A DNA stretch of 26,648 nt, taken from positions 1-26,648 of the forward strand of contig JADRCO010000773.1 of assembly GCA_021464525.1 (NCBI GenBank). The letters run 5' to 3'. Below, one piece after another: positions 9,932 to 20,363 of this stretch (the stretch's first letter is position 1; each line of letters starts with the position of its first letter). Made by a program: the position numbers and the translations under genes. The notes beneath the pieces are model-generated. The model saw only the letters and a program-made list of their open reading frames with translations, had not been told where the DNA came from and did not search any database. This DNA comes from Rhizophagus sp. LPA8_4_AMF (lineage: Eukaryota > Glomeromycota > Glomeromycetes > Glomerales > Glomeraceae).

Positions 9932-11205
9932 TTTTAAATTTAAATTATCGATAATTTAGTCCTAATAATTAATTAATTAATAATAAATAATCTTGAAGCA
10001 TTGATTACTTATTACCTTTTTTTTTCTCACAACTCTTAACTTTATTATGTCTGGTTACATTAAATTTTAAGAGTTGTATGATAGACACACGTTTAATATC
10101 ATTTATACCTTTTAATGGATTTGAACCACTTATTTATTAATTTCTCGTTTAATTTGTTAAAGTAATTTATTATTTAAACAAATTTACATTAAACATTGAA
10201 ATTACTTTTAGAATTCTTTGAAATCATAGATTATAATATGTTCTATTGATTAATTGTTTGCTTCAAATATAAAAGTTGAAGCAAATTAATTTGATCGAAA
10301 GTATAAATATCTTAGTTGACCTCAAATTTTATTAAGTTAACGAAAATTTAATAAATAGTATTTATTTAAATAAATTGTGAGCAATCACATTATAATATAG
10401 TTTAAATTATATTCATATTATTTATTATACGCATAAACGAATTCCTTATCTAAGCAGAGTTAGTTTGTATTATTTCTTGACTTGATTCTAGAAAATCGTC
10501 GTCCCGATGCTAATCATTTTTTCTGGCTCTATAGATGCTCAAAGATAGAGCGGACATTTTATTTATTGACAAGAGGTAGTGAGAGTTACAAAATTCAAAG
10601 GTAAAGCGGACATATTACCTTTCTTGATTCTTTTTATATTCGCCGAGAAAAACGTGATCACCATCACGTGTCTAATCAGTGCATTCACCAGATTTTCGTC
10701 ACATGCCGAGATACAGTGCGCAATACATCGAATTCTTTGTGTTTGGCACAGTATCGAACTGACGATAAAAAAATAGAAATATTATGAGGCGGTATGGAAT
10801 ATTATTAAAATGAATTATTGCGGTAAGTGTGAATCGGAAGCCCTCACCTTGTTTTATTTTTTTATCTCATTGCTAATCTCAAAAATTCTTCGAAATCATT
10901 TTATCTCGAGAAGTTCTCTCGCGAGTGATATAGATAGACGAAAATTCTGTAAATATGGGTGGGATAATTTATTTCTGAGATCTATTGTAGTAAAAGAGTA
11001 TGAGAATCTTGTAGTTAGTAGCGATAGGAACAAATTAGTTATAGATACGTGACTAAAAAATTCAGCTTACTCTAATTAGGTAGTCAGTAGTCACATTGCG
11101 TCAATTGCGTAATTAACTAATCAATTTGTCAATTTGTCCTAATCCCATTGTAAATTTTTTTCTTTTTCTGAATTGTACTGTACAACTGTCACCACTTTTT
11201 TTGCC
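9932..11205. other. Intergenic with two inverted repeats
   Basis: AT-rich spacer with no convincing gene; the short frames at 10579-10776 and 10810-11052 show no domain. Three structures are visible. An 11-base inverted repeat (ACAACTCTTAA at 10029-10039, complement at 10067-10077) lies just past the Rad5-type stop and may form a 3' hairpin. A 10-base one (TTTGCTTCAA at 10257-10266, complement 10276-10285) has a nine-base loop. A short one (ACGTGAT, CACC loop, ATCACGT) lies near 10651-10668. A near-duplicate of gcggacat occurs at about 10551 and 10607. From about 10500 the G+C content rises toward the CRN-type gene. Confidence 0.5.
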
Positions 11206-13649
11206 ATGTCTGCAAGTGCATCATCTACTAGTGCTGATCTCCCGACAGGTGAACAAATTAATAAATGGGATCGAGATAGGGTTAAGGATTTTTTGCTAAA
11301 GAGGGCTGAATTAGGGCTTGATGAAAATGAAGTTGATATAATATATAATCAGAAGGTCTGTGGTAAAACCTTCCTTCATTTGAGTGAAGAACAACTTACC
11401 CGTGAAACTGGTCCGTTCAAACTGAAATATGGGCCGGCTTCAAAAATCGCAGTAATGGTTAACCAAATCAAAGGAGGTAAGCGAACTTCATTTTTTTTTT
11501 ATCTCTTGCTCACACCATGACATATTTCGCCAACAATACCGAATACTTACTTATTCTTGTGCTTTTCTTCCTGCTTCTTATCGTCAAACCTGCCCAAAAA
11601 AAACACATTCCCGTTATCGTAGAGCAACCCGGTGCCGGTAAGTGGGTCATAATAAATTTTGGTTAACGTTATGAACGTGATCTGACTCTGTTTGTTGTTT
11701 CCGTATTTTCGTCTGTGCTGTGATATTCTCTGTTTTCTCCGCTGTTAATTCATTTCTTGTTCATTAGAGCTTGGAAAAAAAAGAAAAGCCATAGAAGAAC
11801 GTAAGAACACAATTGTTTTTGTGTCATTTAACCTTTTATCCAAATGTTTGATCATTTATTTGATCAGTTGTAAAATTACGACGAGGAGAAAGCAATGGAA
11901 AGTCAACGGTGCCCTGCAAGGAAACGATTGGTCTTCTAAATATTCTGTGGACCCAATGGATAACGAACATCCTGCGCAAACCAACCTGCTACTTAATAAG
12001 ATTTACGATCGTTCTTTCACAGGGTTATATGGAACTCGGGCTTCTGGAAAGACTACGCGGATACTAAAAATAATAGACTATTTGTATACAGAAAAATTCT
12101 TATGCAACTAGTGAGTTTAGTTCTTGTCTGCTGAACGGCCGCTCTGTCACATTCTACCTTACCATTTTTCATGGTTTTTCGATTCAGTTTGTCTCTCGAG
12201 CAAGTCAATGGATATGATAAGAATGCCTTCTGGAATTCATTTGGCTATGCCCTCAGTCTTGGTAGTGAAAACCGCTTTTTTGATTCCTGTGTAAATATAA
12301 CGGGTGCTCATTTGTTCCAGAAAGCCTTTGTTATCCACGCTATCGTAATAATTGGTACCTTCAGCATCTTGCACCTCGACTCCGGAACTTCCAGCTCTAG
12401 GCCAAACTTAGTTTCACCCTTCAATGTCAATGATCCGGTTCAAAATCCAAATTTTTCTTTGAAGGAAGTGCAAACGTTGTTTGGGGAATTTGAAAATGAA
12501 AATAAGATGAAAATCGAAGATGAAGTAATCACGAATATATATACACAGACAAATGGGTATGTGAAAGTGGCCAGACTAAAATATAAGTTTAGCTTATACC
12601 GAGTCTATTTAATATATATATTATAGGCATGCTGGTCTTGTTTGTCTATGCGGGCGTGCAATCGAAGACAACTTGATCAGTAGAATAAACGATAACCGAA
12701 CATTAAGTTATGAAGCTTGGGAGAGTTTCAAACTCAATTCATTAATGGATGAGATTGCTCAGTACCAAACGTTTCGAAGAATGATTCGTTCTCTCTTGGA
12801 CACCAAAGCTAATACTGCAGTGAGATTTTTCCGGGATTATTTCTGGTGGACGATGTTGAGCATGAAGTAGGAAATATCGTCGACACTGATAGTGCAGAAT
12901 TCCTTGCTGCCGAAGGGGTTCTAATACCTGCCACAAGAACTAATAGTGCATTTAGGCTTTCCTCTCCTATGGTGCGCAACCTGGTTCTTCAGTGCGTGAT
13001 CCCTAAGGTGTTTCCTTCTTGTCCACGAAGGGATCTCCCTTATCTTGGTCATTCTCGTAATTTAGACATTTTAAATGTCTTAAAGTTTGCCATCCCAACA
13101 TTTGACGTGAACGTCATTAAGTATGCGTGTGATCGTTCATTCAAGATTGCTAAAGTGCGTGTGAATCGTGGTATGAATCAGCCTGTCCCCAGAGTGTGTG
13201 TCTACGATTCAGAGCTTTATCGAGTCTTGTGGAATTGGTTAAGTAGGTTTAAATTTCAAATTACTGGCCAATGGCACTTGATATCTTATAATGGTAACAG
13301 GAATAAACATAGTTATAGTGACATATTCATAAGGTCACCCTATGGTCAAGCAATAGTCCTCGAACTTTTGGCAACGGCGACAGAAAGCGAGCTTAATGAT
13401 CACTATAATCGGGTTCTAAATTATGCAAGATTACTCTCTGCAAATGAATCTTGGATTGTGCACTTTACGTGCGAAGATGACTATGATAAACAGCCACACT
13501 GGCCATCTGATGCTTTATTAAAAGAGAATCTTTTCGTTATACACATTTACCATGACATAAACTTTAGGCGAGTCGATATGGTCACATGTTGGTGGAATAA
13601 CAGGAAAAATGATAAGTCTACGTATAAACATTCGAGCAACTTATCATAG
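11206..13649 (+). pseudogene. Crinkler (CRN)-family gene: SAM, P-loop NTPase and nuclease-like parts; apparently broken
   Basis: CRN-type proteins are effector-like proteins, widely expanded in Rhizophagus, that pair a P-loop NTPase with a restriction-endonuclease-fold domain and often act in nuclei. Parts seen in order: a SAM-type helical domain (11206-11476; GEQINKWDRDRVKDFLL, then LTRETGPFKLKYGPASKI), a small basic KKRK patch near 11780 that could be a nuclear-localisation signal, a P-loop region with Walker A GTRASGKTT near 12045, a helical middle part (ITNIYTQTNG, GLVCLCGRAI), and a C-terminal region (FLAAEGVLIPA, SSPMVRNLVLQ, then ITGQWHLISYNG, SDIFIRSPYGQAIVLELLAT) with the look of a PD-(D/E)XK nuclease fold. 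Several short GT-AG introns, as usual for the family, explain most frame changes, but about two or three interruptions remain, so I regard the copy as broken. Most of the sequence is still well preserved, suggesting recent decay. G+C content is higher than in its surroundings. Confidence 0.7.
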
Positions 13650-13909
13650 GATCGAGATTTGTAAAGTAGATCAAAAAGCCTCTTTATCATGCTGACTTTT
13701 TTTCTTTTTTCGCATATACAATGGAATAAGAAGCAATTCCGGTTTCGGGTGTTCCGAAACGATCTTACTATTTACGTGGTCAATGGAATCATAAATTGTC
13801 CTTTTTGGCGCTAATTATTATCATTATTGTTATTTCGAATTAGGCGTTTAATAGCAATAGCAATAGTAAACGCTCCAGTTTAAAAATAAACCTATTTTTT
13901 CTTGCTTAA
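13650..13909. other. Downstream flank of the CRN-type gene with small hairpins
   Basis: A perfect 7-base stem (GTTTCGG at 13742-13748, CCGAAAC at 13754-13760) with a five-base loop lies about 95 bases after the stop codon. A second inverted pair (GCGTTTA/TAAACGC) flanks a short AGCAAT repeat at about 13844-13873. Either could lie in the transcript's 3' end. No gene is seen. Confidence 0.4.
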
Positions 13910-14116
13910 TTAAATCGAGTTAAATTCTCATTTTCACGTGTAGTAGATTTCCTGCAGTTTGGCATTGTACAACTCTTCGGGAAGCATGCCTTTTTGGCCT
14001 TACCAGCGATATTCATAGGGATGTGGCAATTCCTCAAACAAAAAATCACCGGAAAATTTAATTCACGTGATGCAGGCTACGCCACGGAGGCGCAGAAAAT
14101 CTTTATCGATGTTTAA
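13910..14116 (+). CDS. Small unrecognised coding-like frame, possibly an exon or remnant
   Basis: An open frame of 68 codons without an early ATG, so not a standalone gene as it stands. From about 13958, right after a CAG that could be an intron acceptor, it reads FGIVQLFGKHAFLALPAIF, a hydrophobic stretch, then GMWQFLKQKITGKFNSRD and a polar end AGYATEAQKIF. Composition is protein-like and G+C-richer than the flanks. A second protein-like stretch (ISSEINSIDSSIEALQNEM) follows in another frame at about 14147-14240. I do not recognise a family. It could be an exon of a small membrane protein or debris from the neighbouring effector locus. Confidence 0.25.
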   Translation, partial: LNRVKFSFSRVVDFLQFGIVQLFGKHAFLALPAIFIGMWQFLKQKITGKFNSRDAGYATEAQKIFIDV

Positions 14117-14240
14117 TAACATAACATAATGAATTTGGTAGAATTTCATCTGAAATAAACTCTATTGATTCTTCGATTGAAGCTCTCCAGAATGAAATGA
14201 TTCGTCATTATGCGGACCCTTATAATATACGTATGAGATA

Positions 14241-14990
14241 GTGGTTTAATTAATCTATTATAACTTTATCTTATTTGTCCAGTAACAACGTTCTCATACT
14301 TTTGTACCATTAATAACTTCAGAATTCATACTATAATTTATTATAAGTCCTGACTTTAATCAAATTACTTATCCTCGTAAAAATACAATTGATATCACTA
14401 AATACATTCAGATGTCACAACTGATTTAGCCTTACTTGACCAAAATCTCCCCATAAAGAATTAAAACTAAATTGCTAACTATCCTTCACAATCCTACAAC
14501 CATACAATCCATTCACTATAAGAAAATCTTTCAATAAGTTGATATTTTTTTTCCTTCATTTTAGAGAGATTTTGGTAATAAACCGAACAAATAATTCTTG
14601 ATTATATACATTATTACATATCATGCCATTTCAATCTATTTCTTAGAAGACTAAGATTATTACTTGTAAAATTGAGAAAATAAAAAGTTAATTAGAATTG
14701 ATTTTAATGACATAAAAGAAAAAGCTTTTAATAAAGTTATTAAAGTTTGATACTTACAATTTTCTGATGCTTAAGGAAAATATTCTATGATTTTTTTTTT
14801 TTTAATTGGCTATTTTATCAGTTTTATATTCCAAAGTATAAACCATAATATTATAATCTATATTTTAATTGAAAGTTTTGGTACATCCTTTTTAAATTCC
14901 TTAATAATATCAAATAATAAAAGAAAAGATAATACATTTAAAGTCAAATATAAGAATACAATTTACGTGATTATCTAATTAACTGGAAAA
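14241..14990. other. AT-rich spacer, no gene seen
   Basis: Very AT-rich, with only short chance frames such as 14787-14978, which is low-complexity Ile/Phe/Asn-rich. No RNA gene, hairpin of note or mobile-element end was recognised. Confidence 0.5.
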
Positions 14991-16420
14991 CCGTCTTGGC
15001 GTGCTTATTTCATGGCTGTCCAAAAATCTTTTGGTAATTCTAGTAGTGATCGATCTTACATATTTTTCATTTGCTAGATCACCTCAACGGCCACAGTTAG
15101 ATCATGGCCGATTTAGATTCTTTTGCTGTAGAGTTTTCATCAATAGACTTAAAGTTTGGGAAATGGTATGGCAATAATTTGTAAAAGTACCCAAAGAAAG
15201 TCTAGTCCACTATCACTGGCCAATGCATAGTTAAGAGGGTTGTCAATACGACAACGTTATTGTCATGGCAACCATTGTGTTTTGCTTTTTTTTTCTGCCC
15301 AATATTATCATCGCTTGATTCTTTTTCAGAGTAGTATGGGTAATTTGAACTTCTGAACTCAAGCTATCACAAGCGTCTCTAACCCATTTTTTTGGTATCC
15401 ATCATATCCAGCAAGAGTCCATGGGGAGCCATAAGTGGAGCATTAACTGTCGATCATCCAAAGCATATTCTAGCTCTCGAATGCATGAACTTGCCCAATA
15501 TTATTGTTCTAAACAACCTTTCATAATCCTCATGATCTTCTAATAATTTTAGTATCATTTTTCATCAGTTGATTTATAGTGTAATATAACGGCCTATTTA
15601 CCAAAGTCAATGAGAATGATTTCTTAATCAGCCAATTTATGGCAATTAAATCTTGAATATCCTTATAATAACAACACACACCAGGACATCTCCATATTAT
15701 CAGGTTGTCTTGAGTAACTCAGAACTCTTGATATTTAAATGAAGGTTAAATTTACTATTTCCAGCGATATTAGTTGTTTCAAGCACTACATTAGGAAGTC
15801 GCTTAAGTTGTTGAAATAGAGCATCTTCAAATTATGTACCATCTATATTATCCTGAGCAAGAGCATTGAGATAAGCTTGAGGTAACGGATAAAATTTGTA
15901 CAAGTCCATTAGCGCTTCCTTGGCAGCTAGACAAATTGGATTGTACTGTTTTACATATCCTGGTCTACATATTCATTGATCTGATACACAATTCCAAAAT
16001 CCAATCAATTACTTGTATGAGTCCAGAACTCATTCTTCAAAAAATCGGATATCATAATTTATTGGATATCCTCATGGATTACCTATAACAGATAAAATTG
16101 GGTTTATATGAATTGCTTTAAAAAATCTAATGTTAAAACTCGTAAATATAACAAACCATCCATTATTCTTCTTAAGTTTTCATATCTTATATTTATTAAA
16201 TTAATTCAAATATTTATTAATAGTACCAAATAAAAATAAAAAATAAAATAGCAAGATATTTACCACGTTTGAGGGCATTCCATTTATTGCGACATTGAAT
16301 TGGAGTAGGCGTAGACCCACTCAAATCATGCTGTATTTCGAAAATTATCAGGTAGAAATATGTCTGCAACCTTGCATAACAGATAATCAATTGAAAGATT
16401 ACATTCAATTTTGCCATTTA
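14990..16420 (-). pseudogene. Decayed minus-strand locus with a Myb/SANT-like motif
   Basis: Read on the minus strand, about 16265-16345 gives DLSGSTPTPIQCRNKWNALKRG, which resembles the C-terminal helix of Myb/SANT-like DNA-binding domains found in many glomeromycete repeat-family proteins; a GTAAAT donor follows directly. Further along come protein-like blocks: YPINYDIRFFEE near 16060, PGYVKQYNPICLAAKEALMD and YPLPQAYLNALAQDNIDGT at about 15840-15965, then QQLKRLPNVVLETTNIAGN and FNLHLNIKSSELL at about 15710-15830. The blocks sit in different frames with several interruptions, so this is a decayed copy rather than a working gene. The later blocks remind me of C-terminal parts of Rhizophagus multi-copy effector-like families, but I cannot name one with certainty. 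Confidence 0.4.
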
Positions 16421-16679
16421 TGCTATTATATTTTAATTTTGAATTTTTACATTCTGAATATAATTTTTAAAAGGATTATAAGAAATTAAAAGAAATTTAA
16501 CATATAAATTGTTATTAATCAAATGAAAGTGGTTTGAAAAAAATTGTCCAATTGGACACATGAAGGGAAAGATAAGGAATTATATAAACTAATACTATTT
16601 ATTTTCGTAAGGAACAGGGCTACCACTATTAATTTCAAGTAAATAAGTCGGTAAACTTATCTAAAAAACTATTAGTATC
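16421..16679. other. Spacer between two decayed loci
   Basis: AT-rich sequence with no credible reading frame or RNA gene. Confidence 0.4.
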
Positions 16680-18224
16680 TCAGGTATCTTCTTCTTCTTC
16701 AGCCTCTTCGCTAATTTCCCTTTTTTTCGCAATCTCGGGCATTTCTTCTTCCAATAATTTTTTAGCGTCAATAATCGTAAAAATTTCATCTTTTTTTAAG
16801 AAATTCCTAAAACATTAATTCAAATGTTGACTTAATGTAATTCACTGGATCCATGACGGACCATGACAATCAGAGGTATACTACAGGTTTTCATTACAAA
16901 TAAGGTAGCAAGTGATTGCCAAAAGAATATGACTTCCCAACCCATGGTTTCATAAATACCATATGACTTAAATAAATGAGTAAATTGAACTATATAGAAA
17001 TAATTTAAATAATTTTTTAAACTCCATCTCGATTAAAGATATGATCAATCAATTCTCCTTTTAAAATAATAAAATAATACATTAATAAATTAAATTTTAA
17101 TTTACCGAACTCTTTTGTTGGAAACTGCGCTGGATTGGAAGGAAGTAGTAAACTTACGGTAAGGCATATCGTCTGTGGAGCAATTACAATTTTCTGATGC
17201 AACATGTGTCTTGCCTCAGAAATCTGGTGCTGATAGTAACTCCTTCTGATCCGTTAATTGCATAAAAACGTACACTAGATTCTGCTGCAGCATAGCAAAT
17301 CCAAATCATAAATCGATTTCACCGAAAAATATTGGATCAAGTTCATTAAATCTATCATCTAATTCGCTTTTGGCTAATTCAAAATTATTAGCGTCAGCCT
17401 TTTCTGGTAAGAGGTTCTGTTTAAAAACTGTCCTGTGTTTGCCTGTATTAAAAGGGGGATTTTTAAAGGAGATGTGCCTACTGCCTACTCATCGTGGTCA
17501 AACTTTAAATGATCCACAAATACGACCAATGAATTTGTAAGATATCTTTTATCCAATACTTCCGGTCCTTCTTAGTCTACATTTACATAGTGTCATCACT
17601 GCACGTAATTTCAAACTTATATTTTGCCCAAACTTTGAGCCGCTCCTAGAAACCCACATGCAATAGAGTTTCTTTATACGCGTCTTCGATTTCTGACCAA
17701 TCGCGAGGGGAATCTTTCGGAAATAGACCATCGTTCGTTAAAGGAGTTCGATTGTAGCACGAGCGTTTCTAGAATTTACGACTCTATTTGTTCGTCGAAA
17801 ATAAAAGCAACGCAAGATGTATTGCTTGATCTAGAAGATATCTGCTTGCAAACCAGGCGTCATAATAGCCACATTTTGACGAACTTGAATGATGACGAAT
17901 GACAACCATGATTCTGATGTCAACAGTTTGTTTAATACCGACAAATTTGAATTACTTCTTAAAGAACTCCTTTATTATTTCCGGCAATTGTGAAGGTATT
18001 TGCGACTCAACTGAAGTTTTGGTAAAGGTTGATTGTGGACATGTTCAAATATTTATTAGGTTTGCTTAAATATAGTGCACCAAAATGAGAATAATTTGAA
18101 GGTATGAATCAATCAATAAGATGTGATTTATTTCCAAAAAAAAATTTTTCTAAGCCACACGAATAAATAATTTACGAACACGTGAATCTTTGCTTGATTC
18201 CGGTGATTGATCTACTGTACTCAT
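16680..18224 (-). pseudogene. Unrecognised minus-strand gene, apparently decayed
   Basis: Several protein-like blocks share the minus strand. The best start is an ATG at 18224 (MSTVDQSPESSKDSRVRKLF). Later blocks include TSVESQIPSQLPEIIKEFF near 17960-18020, WSEIEDAYKETLLHVGF near 17655-17705, a stretch with LLLPSNPAQFPTKEF at about 17110-17160, and SYGIYETMGWEVIFFWQSL near 16900-16955. The end is a clean acidic exon at 16680-16806 preceded by a TTTTAG acceptor: FLKKDEIFTIIDAKKLLEEE then a Glu-rich end and a stop. The blocks cannot be linked into one frame by ordinary GT-AG introns that I can see, so a decayed gene, or two fused remnants, is likely. I do not recognise the family and assign no function. 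Confidence 0.35.
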
Positions 18225-18681
18225 TTTCCACGTCCCTGAATGTTACGGTCATAATTTATTACCTGTTACGTCTACAAATGTCGTGAATTTCTTTTGGGTT
18301 GGTTTCGTTTTCTTGCATTCCGCGTATTACAGGGATATTTTCTATATTGTACACCCCTGATATCCTGATAATCAATTTAACGAATTTAACGAATTTGGGT
18401 TCGTTGGATAGAGAAATCCAATGGTAGCAACGGTAGCAACGGTAGAAATGATAGTAAAATCGCATCTCTAAAATGAGTTATTCCGAAAACCCGAAAGATA
18501 TATTTTATTAATATTTTATTAATACCCACGTAGTAATATTTTTGATATAAATTATGTAAATTAAAAAAAATTTTATTTATTATTAAAACCCAAATTACAA
18601 TTAACCTAATTAACCTTCAAACAATCTTAATTATTACCCTCATAATAATAAAAATATTATAATTCATTTTTTTTTTTTTTT
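18225..18681. other. Spacer with short tandem repeats
   Basis: Between the decayed locus and the 3' end of the F-box gene. Nine-base tandem repeats occur at about 18375-18395 (TTTAACGAA-type) and 18423-18445 (GGTAGCAAC-type). The minus-strand frame at 18259-18465 has no domain and partly consists of these repeats. A run of T lies at about 18667-18683, immediately at the 3' end of the F-box coding sequence. Confidence 0.5.
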
Positions 18682-20298
18682 TTAAACTAAAATTAGATTA
18701 GAATTATTCTTACTAATTTCTTTAATACGAGACCAACGACTTATAGTACCCTTCTTAATATATTTTTTAATAATTTTTGAATAATCTTTCATATTTTCAA
18801 TTGATTGAGAATATTTAAATTTAAATTTTAAATTATATAAAGAATTTAATCTACAATATTTTAAAAAAATATGAAAAAATTTTATATCCCATTTTACCAC
18901 CTCTTGATAAATATAAAAAGATTTTAAATTTTTTGATAATTCTTTACCTATCTTATACATTAATAAAGTAATATTTTTATCATCCATAATTTCCAAATTA
19001 ATTTTTTCCAAATTTTTACAATTTTGTAATATTAAAGGTATATAATAAAGTAATCTACCTTTAATTTTTAAATCAAAATCTCTTAATTTTGGACAATAAG
19101 TTGAAATAGTATTAAATAAATGAATATTATGAAAGAATAAACCATCATCTAAAGAAATTCCTAATTTTATTAATTTACCATTTGTTTTTTTAATTATATC
19201 AGAATATAATTCTAAATCAAGTTTAATTAAAGTACTAGTAGAAAATTTTAAAGAAGTAAGAAAAGGTAAAAATTGAAAATTAGACCAAGATTTTACTATA
19301 TCAATAGAATCAATTCCTGAATCAGAAATTTCCAAACCAGTAATTTTTGTATAATTTAAAGATAAATCCAAAGGAATAAATTCATCAGATGGAATTATTA
19401 ATTCATAATTATCAGTTATAAAAGAAGTAAATTTAATAATATTATTAATATTTTTAAATTTAAAATGATCAAATTCAATTTTTAAAAGGTGAATTTTTTT
19501 TAAACCACAAAGGAAATTAAATAAACCTTCATTATCACCACCAAAATAAGAATCACATTTAATATAAATTTCATCAATAGTAGAAATAATTTTACTTAAT
19601 TCAATAAAAATTTGAAGGGGAATACAAGTTTGAAATTCAACATAATTTAAATTTAATAAAGAATTAGAAGAAATAAAATTTGATAAAAATTGTAAATGAG
19701 GGAATTTTCTTATTTTATTTTTTATCCAATCATTCAATTTTAAATTATAATTCAATCTTGAAGAAGTTTGAGAAGTAAAAAGTTTCACAAGTTCACCAAA
19801 TAATAAAATTCTTTTTTGATCCATGATATCATTATCATAACCTTTAATAATTTCGATAGGAACACTTTTATCTAAAGTGATAATATCAAGATTTTCTTCT
19901 TCAGGATTTAATAAAAAATAAGAAACTTTATAAAATAATTCAGTAAAATCCAAATCCCTCAAATAATTATTATAATTACAAAAAGGGGTTGAAATTTTTT
20001 GATCAAAATTGATGATATTTTTTTCATAAAGAAAATTTTTTGAAGATTCTGATAAACATGAAATATAAGTTGAAATCAATAATTTTGAAGTTGTATAATT
20101 TTTTTTATGATTTGGTCTTATAGGATTTTTCCATAAAAAAATCACGGAATTAGAGAACCAATAACGATCGACCAAGAGACATTTTTGTAAACTAGTAAAT
20201 TTTCTGGTACGAATATCAATAGTTTTATTTGCGTAATCAATAAGGATTTGAAAAATATTTTGAAGAATTTCTGGTGGAAAAAAACACGCGGTTGACAT
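18682..20298 (-). CDS. F-box family protein (intronless, large glomeromycete family)
   Basis: A single uninterrupted frame of 538 residues. The N-terminal 55 or so residues form an F-box: FPPEILQNIFQILIDY, LQKCLLVDRYWFSNSVIFLWKNP, the variant typical of Rhizophagus, where this family has many members. By analogy with known F-box proteins it would recruit substrates to an SCF ubiquitin ligase through Skp1. The rest (about 60-538) is made of weak leucine-rich-like repeats, with recurring L..L.L segments such as LNYTKITGLEISDSGI, CPKLRDFDLKIKG and CKNLEKINLEIMD, likely a curved substrate-binding solenoid. Codon use is extremely AT-rich. The ATG at 20298 is chosen because the F-box begins directly after it. 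A T13/A15 tract lies 38 bases upstream of the start codon. The gene looks whole; its substrate is unknown. Confidence 0.85.
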   Translation of the reverse strand: MSTACFFPPEILQNIFQILIDYANKTIDIRTRKFTSLQKCLLVDRYWFSNSVIFLWKNPIRPNHKKNYTTSKLLISTYISCLSESSKNFLYEKNIINFDQKISTPFCNYNNYLRDLDFTELFYKVSYFLLNPEEENLDIITLDKSVPIEIIKGYDNDIMDQKRILLFGELVKLFTSQTSSRLNYNLKLNDWIKNKIRKFPHLQFLSNFISSNSLLNLNYVEFQTCIPLQIFIELSKIISTIDEIYIKCDSYFGGDNEGLFNFLCGLKKIHLLKIEFDHFKFKNINNIIKFTSFITDNYELIIPSDEFIPLDLSLNYTKITGLEISDSGIDSIDIVKSWSNFQFLPFLTSLKFSTSTLIKLDLELYSDIIKKTNGKLIKLGISLDDGLFFHNIHLFNTISTYCPKLRDFDLKIKGRLLYYIPLILQNCKNLEKINLEIMDDKNITLLMYKIGKELSKNLKSFYIYQEVVKWDIKFFHIFLKYCRLNSLYNLKFKFKYSQSIENMKDYSKIIKKYIKKGTISRWSRIKEISKNNSNLILV

Positions 20299-20335
20299 TT
20301 TTAAATAAAAAGTAAGGATAGGAAACGATAGGGGA

Positions 20336-20363
20336 TTTTTTTTTTTTTAAAAAAAAAAAAAAA
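20336..20363. promoter_or_regulatory. T13-A15 tract upstream of the F-box gene
   Basis: Thirteen T (20336-20348) followed directly by fifteen A (20349-20363), a perfect palindrome of low complexity 38 bases before the start codon. Poly(dA:dT) tracts commonly exclude nucleosomes from fungal promoters; that role here is inference. Similar tracts recur at 21627-21647 and 23009-23028. Confidence 0.4.

Noticed and set aside
10110-10135. A tRNA-like T-arm on the minus strand (GTGGTTCAAATCCA)
   Set aside because: No matching acceptor stem, anticodon arm or D-arm could be found at the right spacing.
12742-12936. Minus-strand open frame opposite the CRN-type gene
   Set aside because: Shadow of the plus-strand coding sequence, with no domain of its own.
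14787-14978. 63-codon open frame
   Set aside because: Ile/Phe/Asn-rich low-complexity translation typical of AT-rich spacer.
18375-18445. Nine-base tandem repeats as a possible CRISPR or minisatellite array
   Set aside because: Only about two to three copies each, no spacers, and a eukaryotic context; simple slippage repeats.
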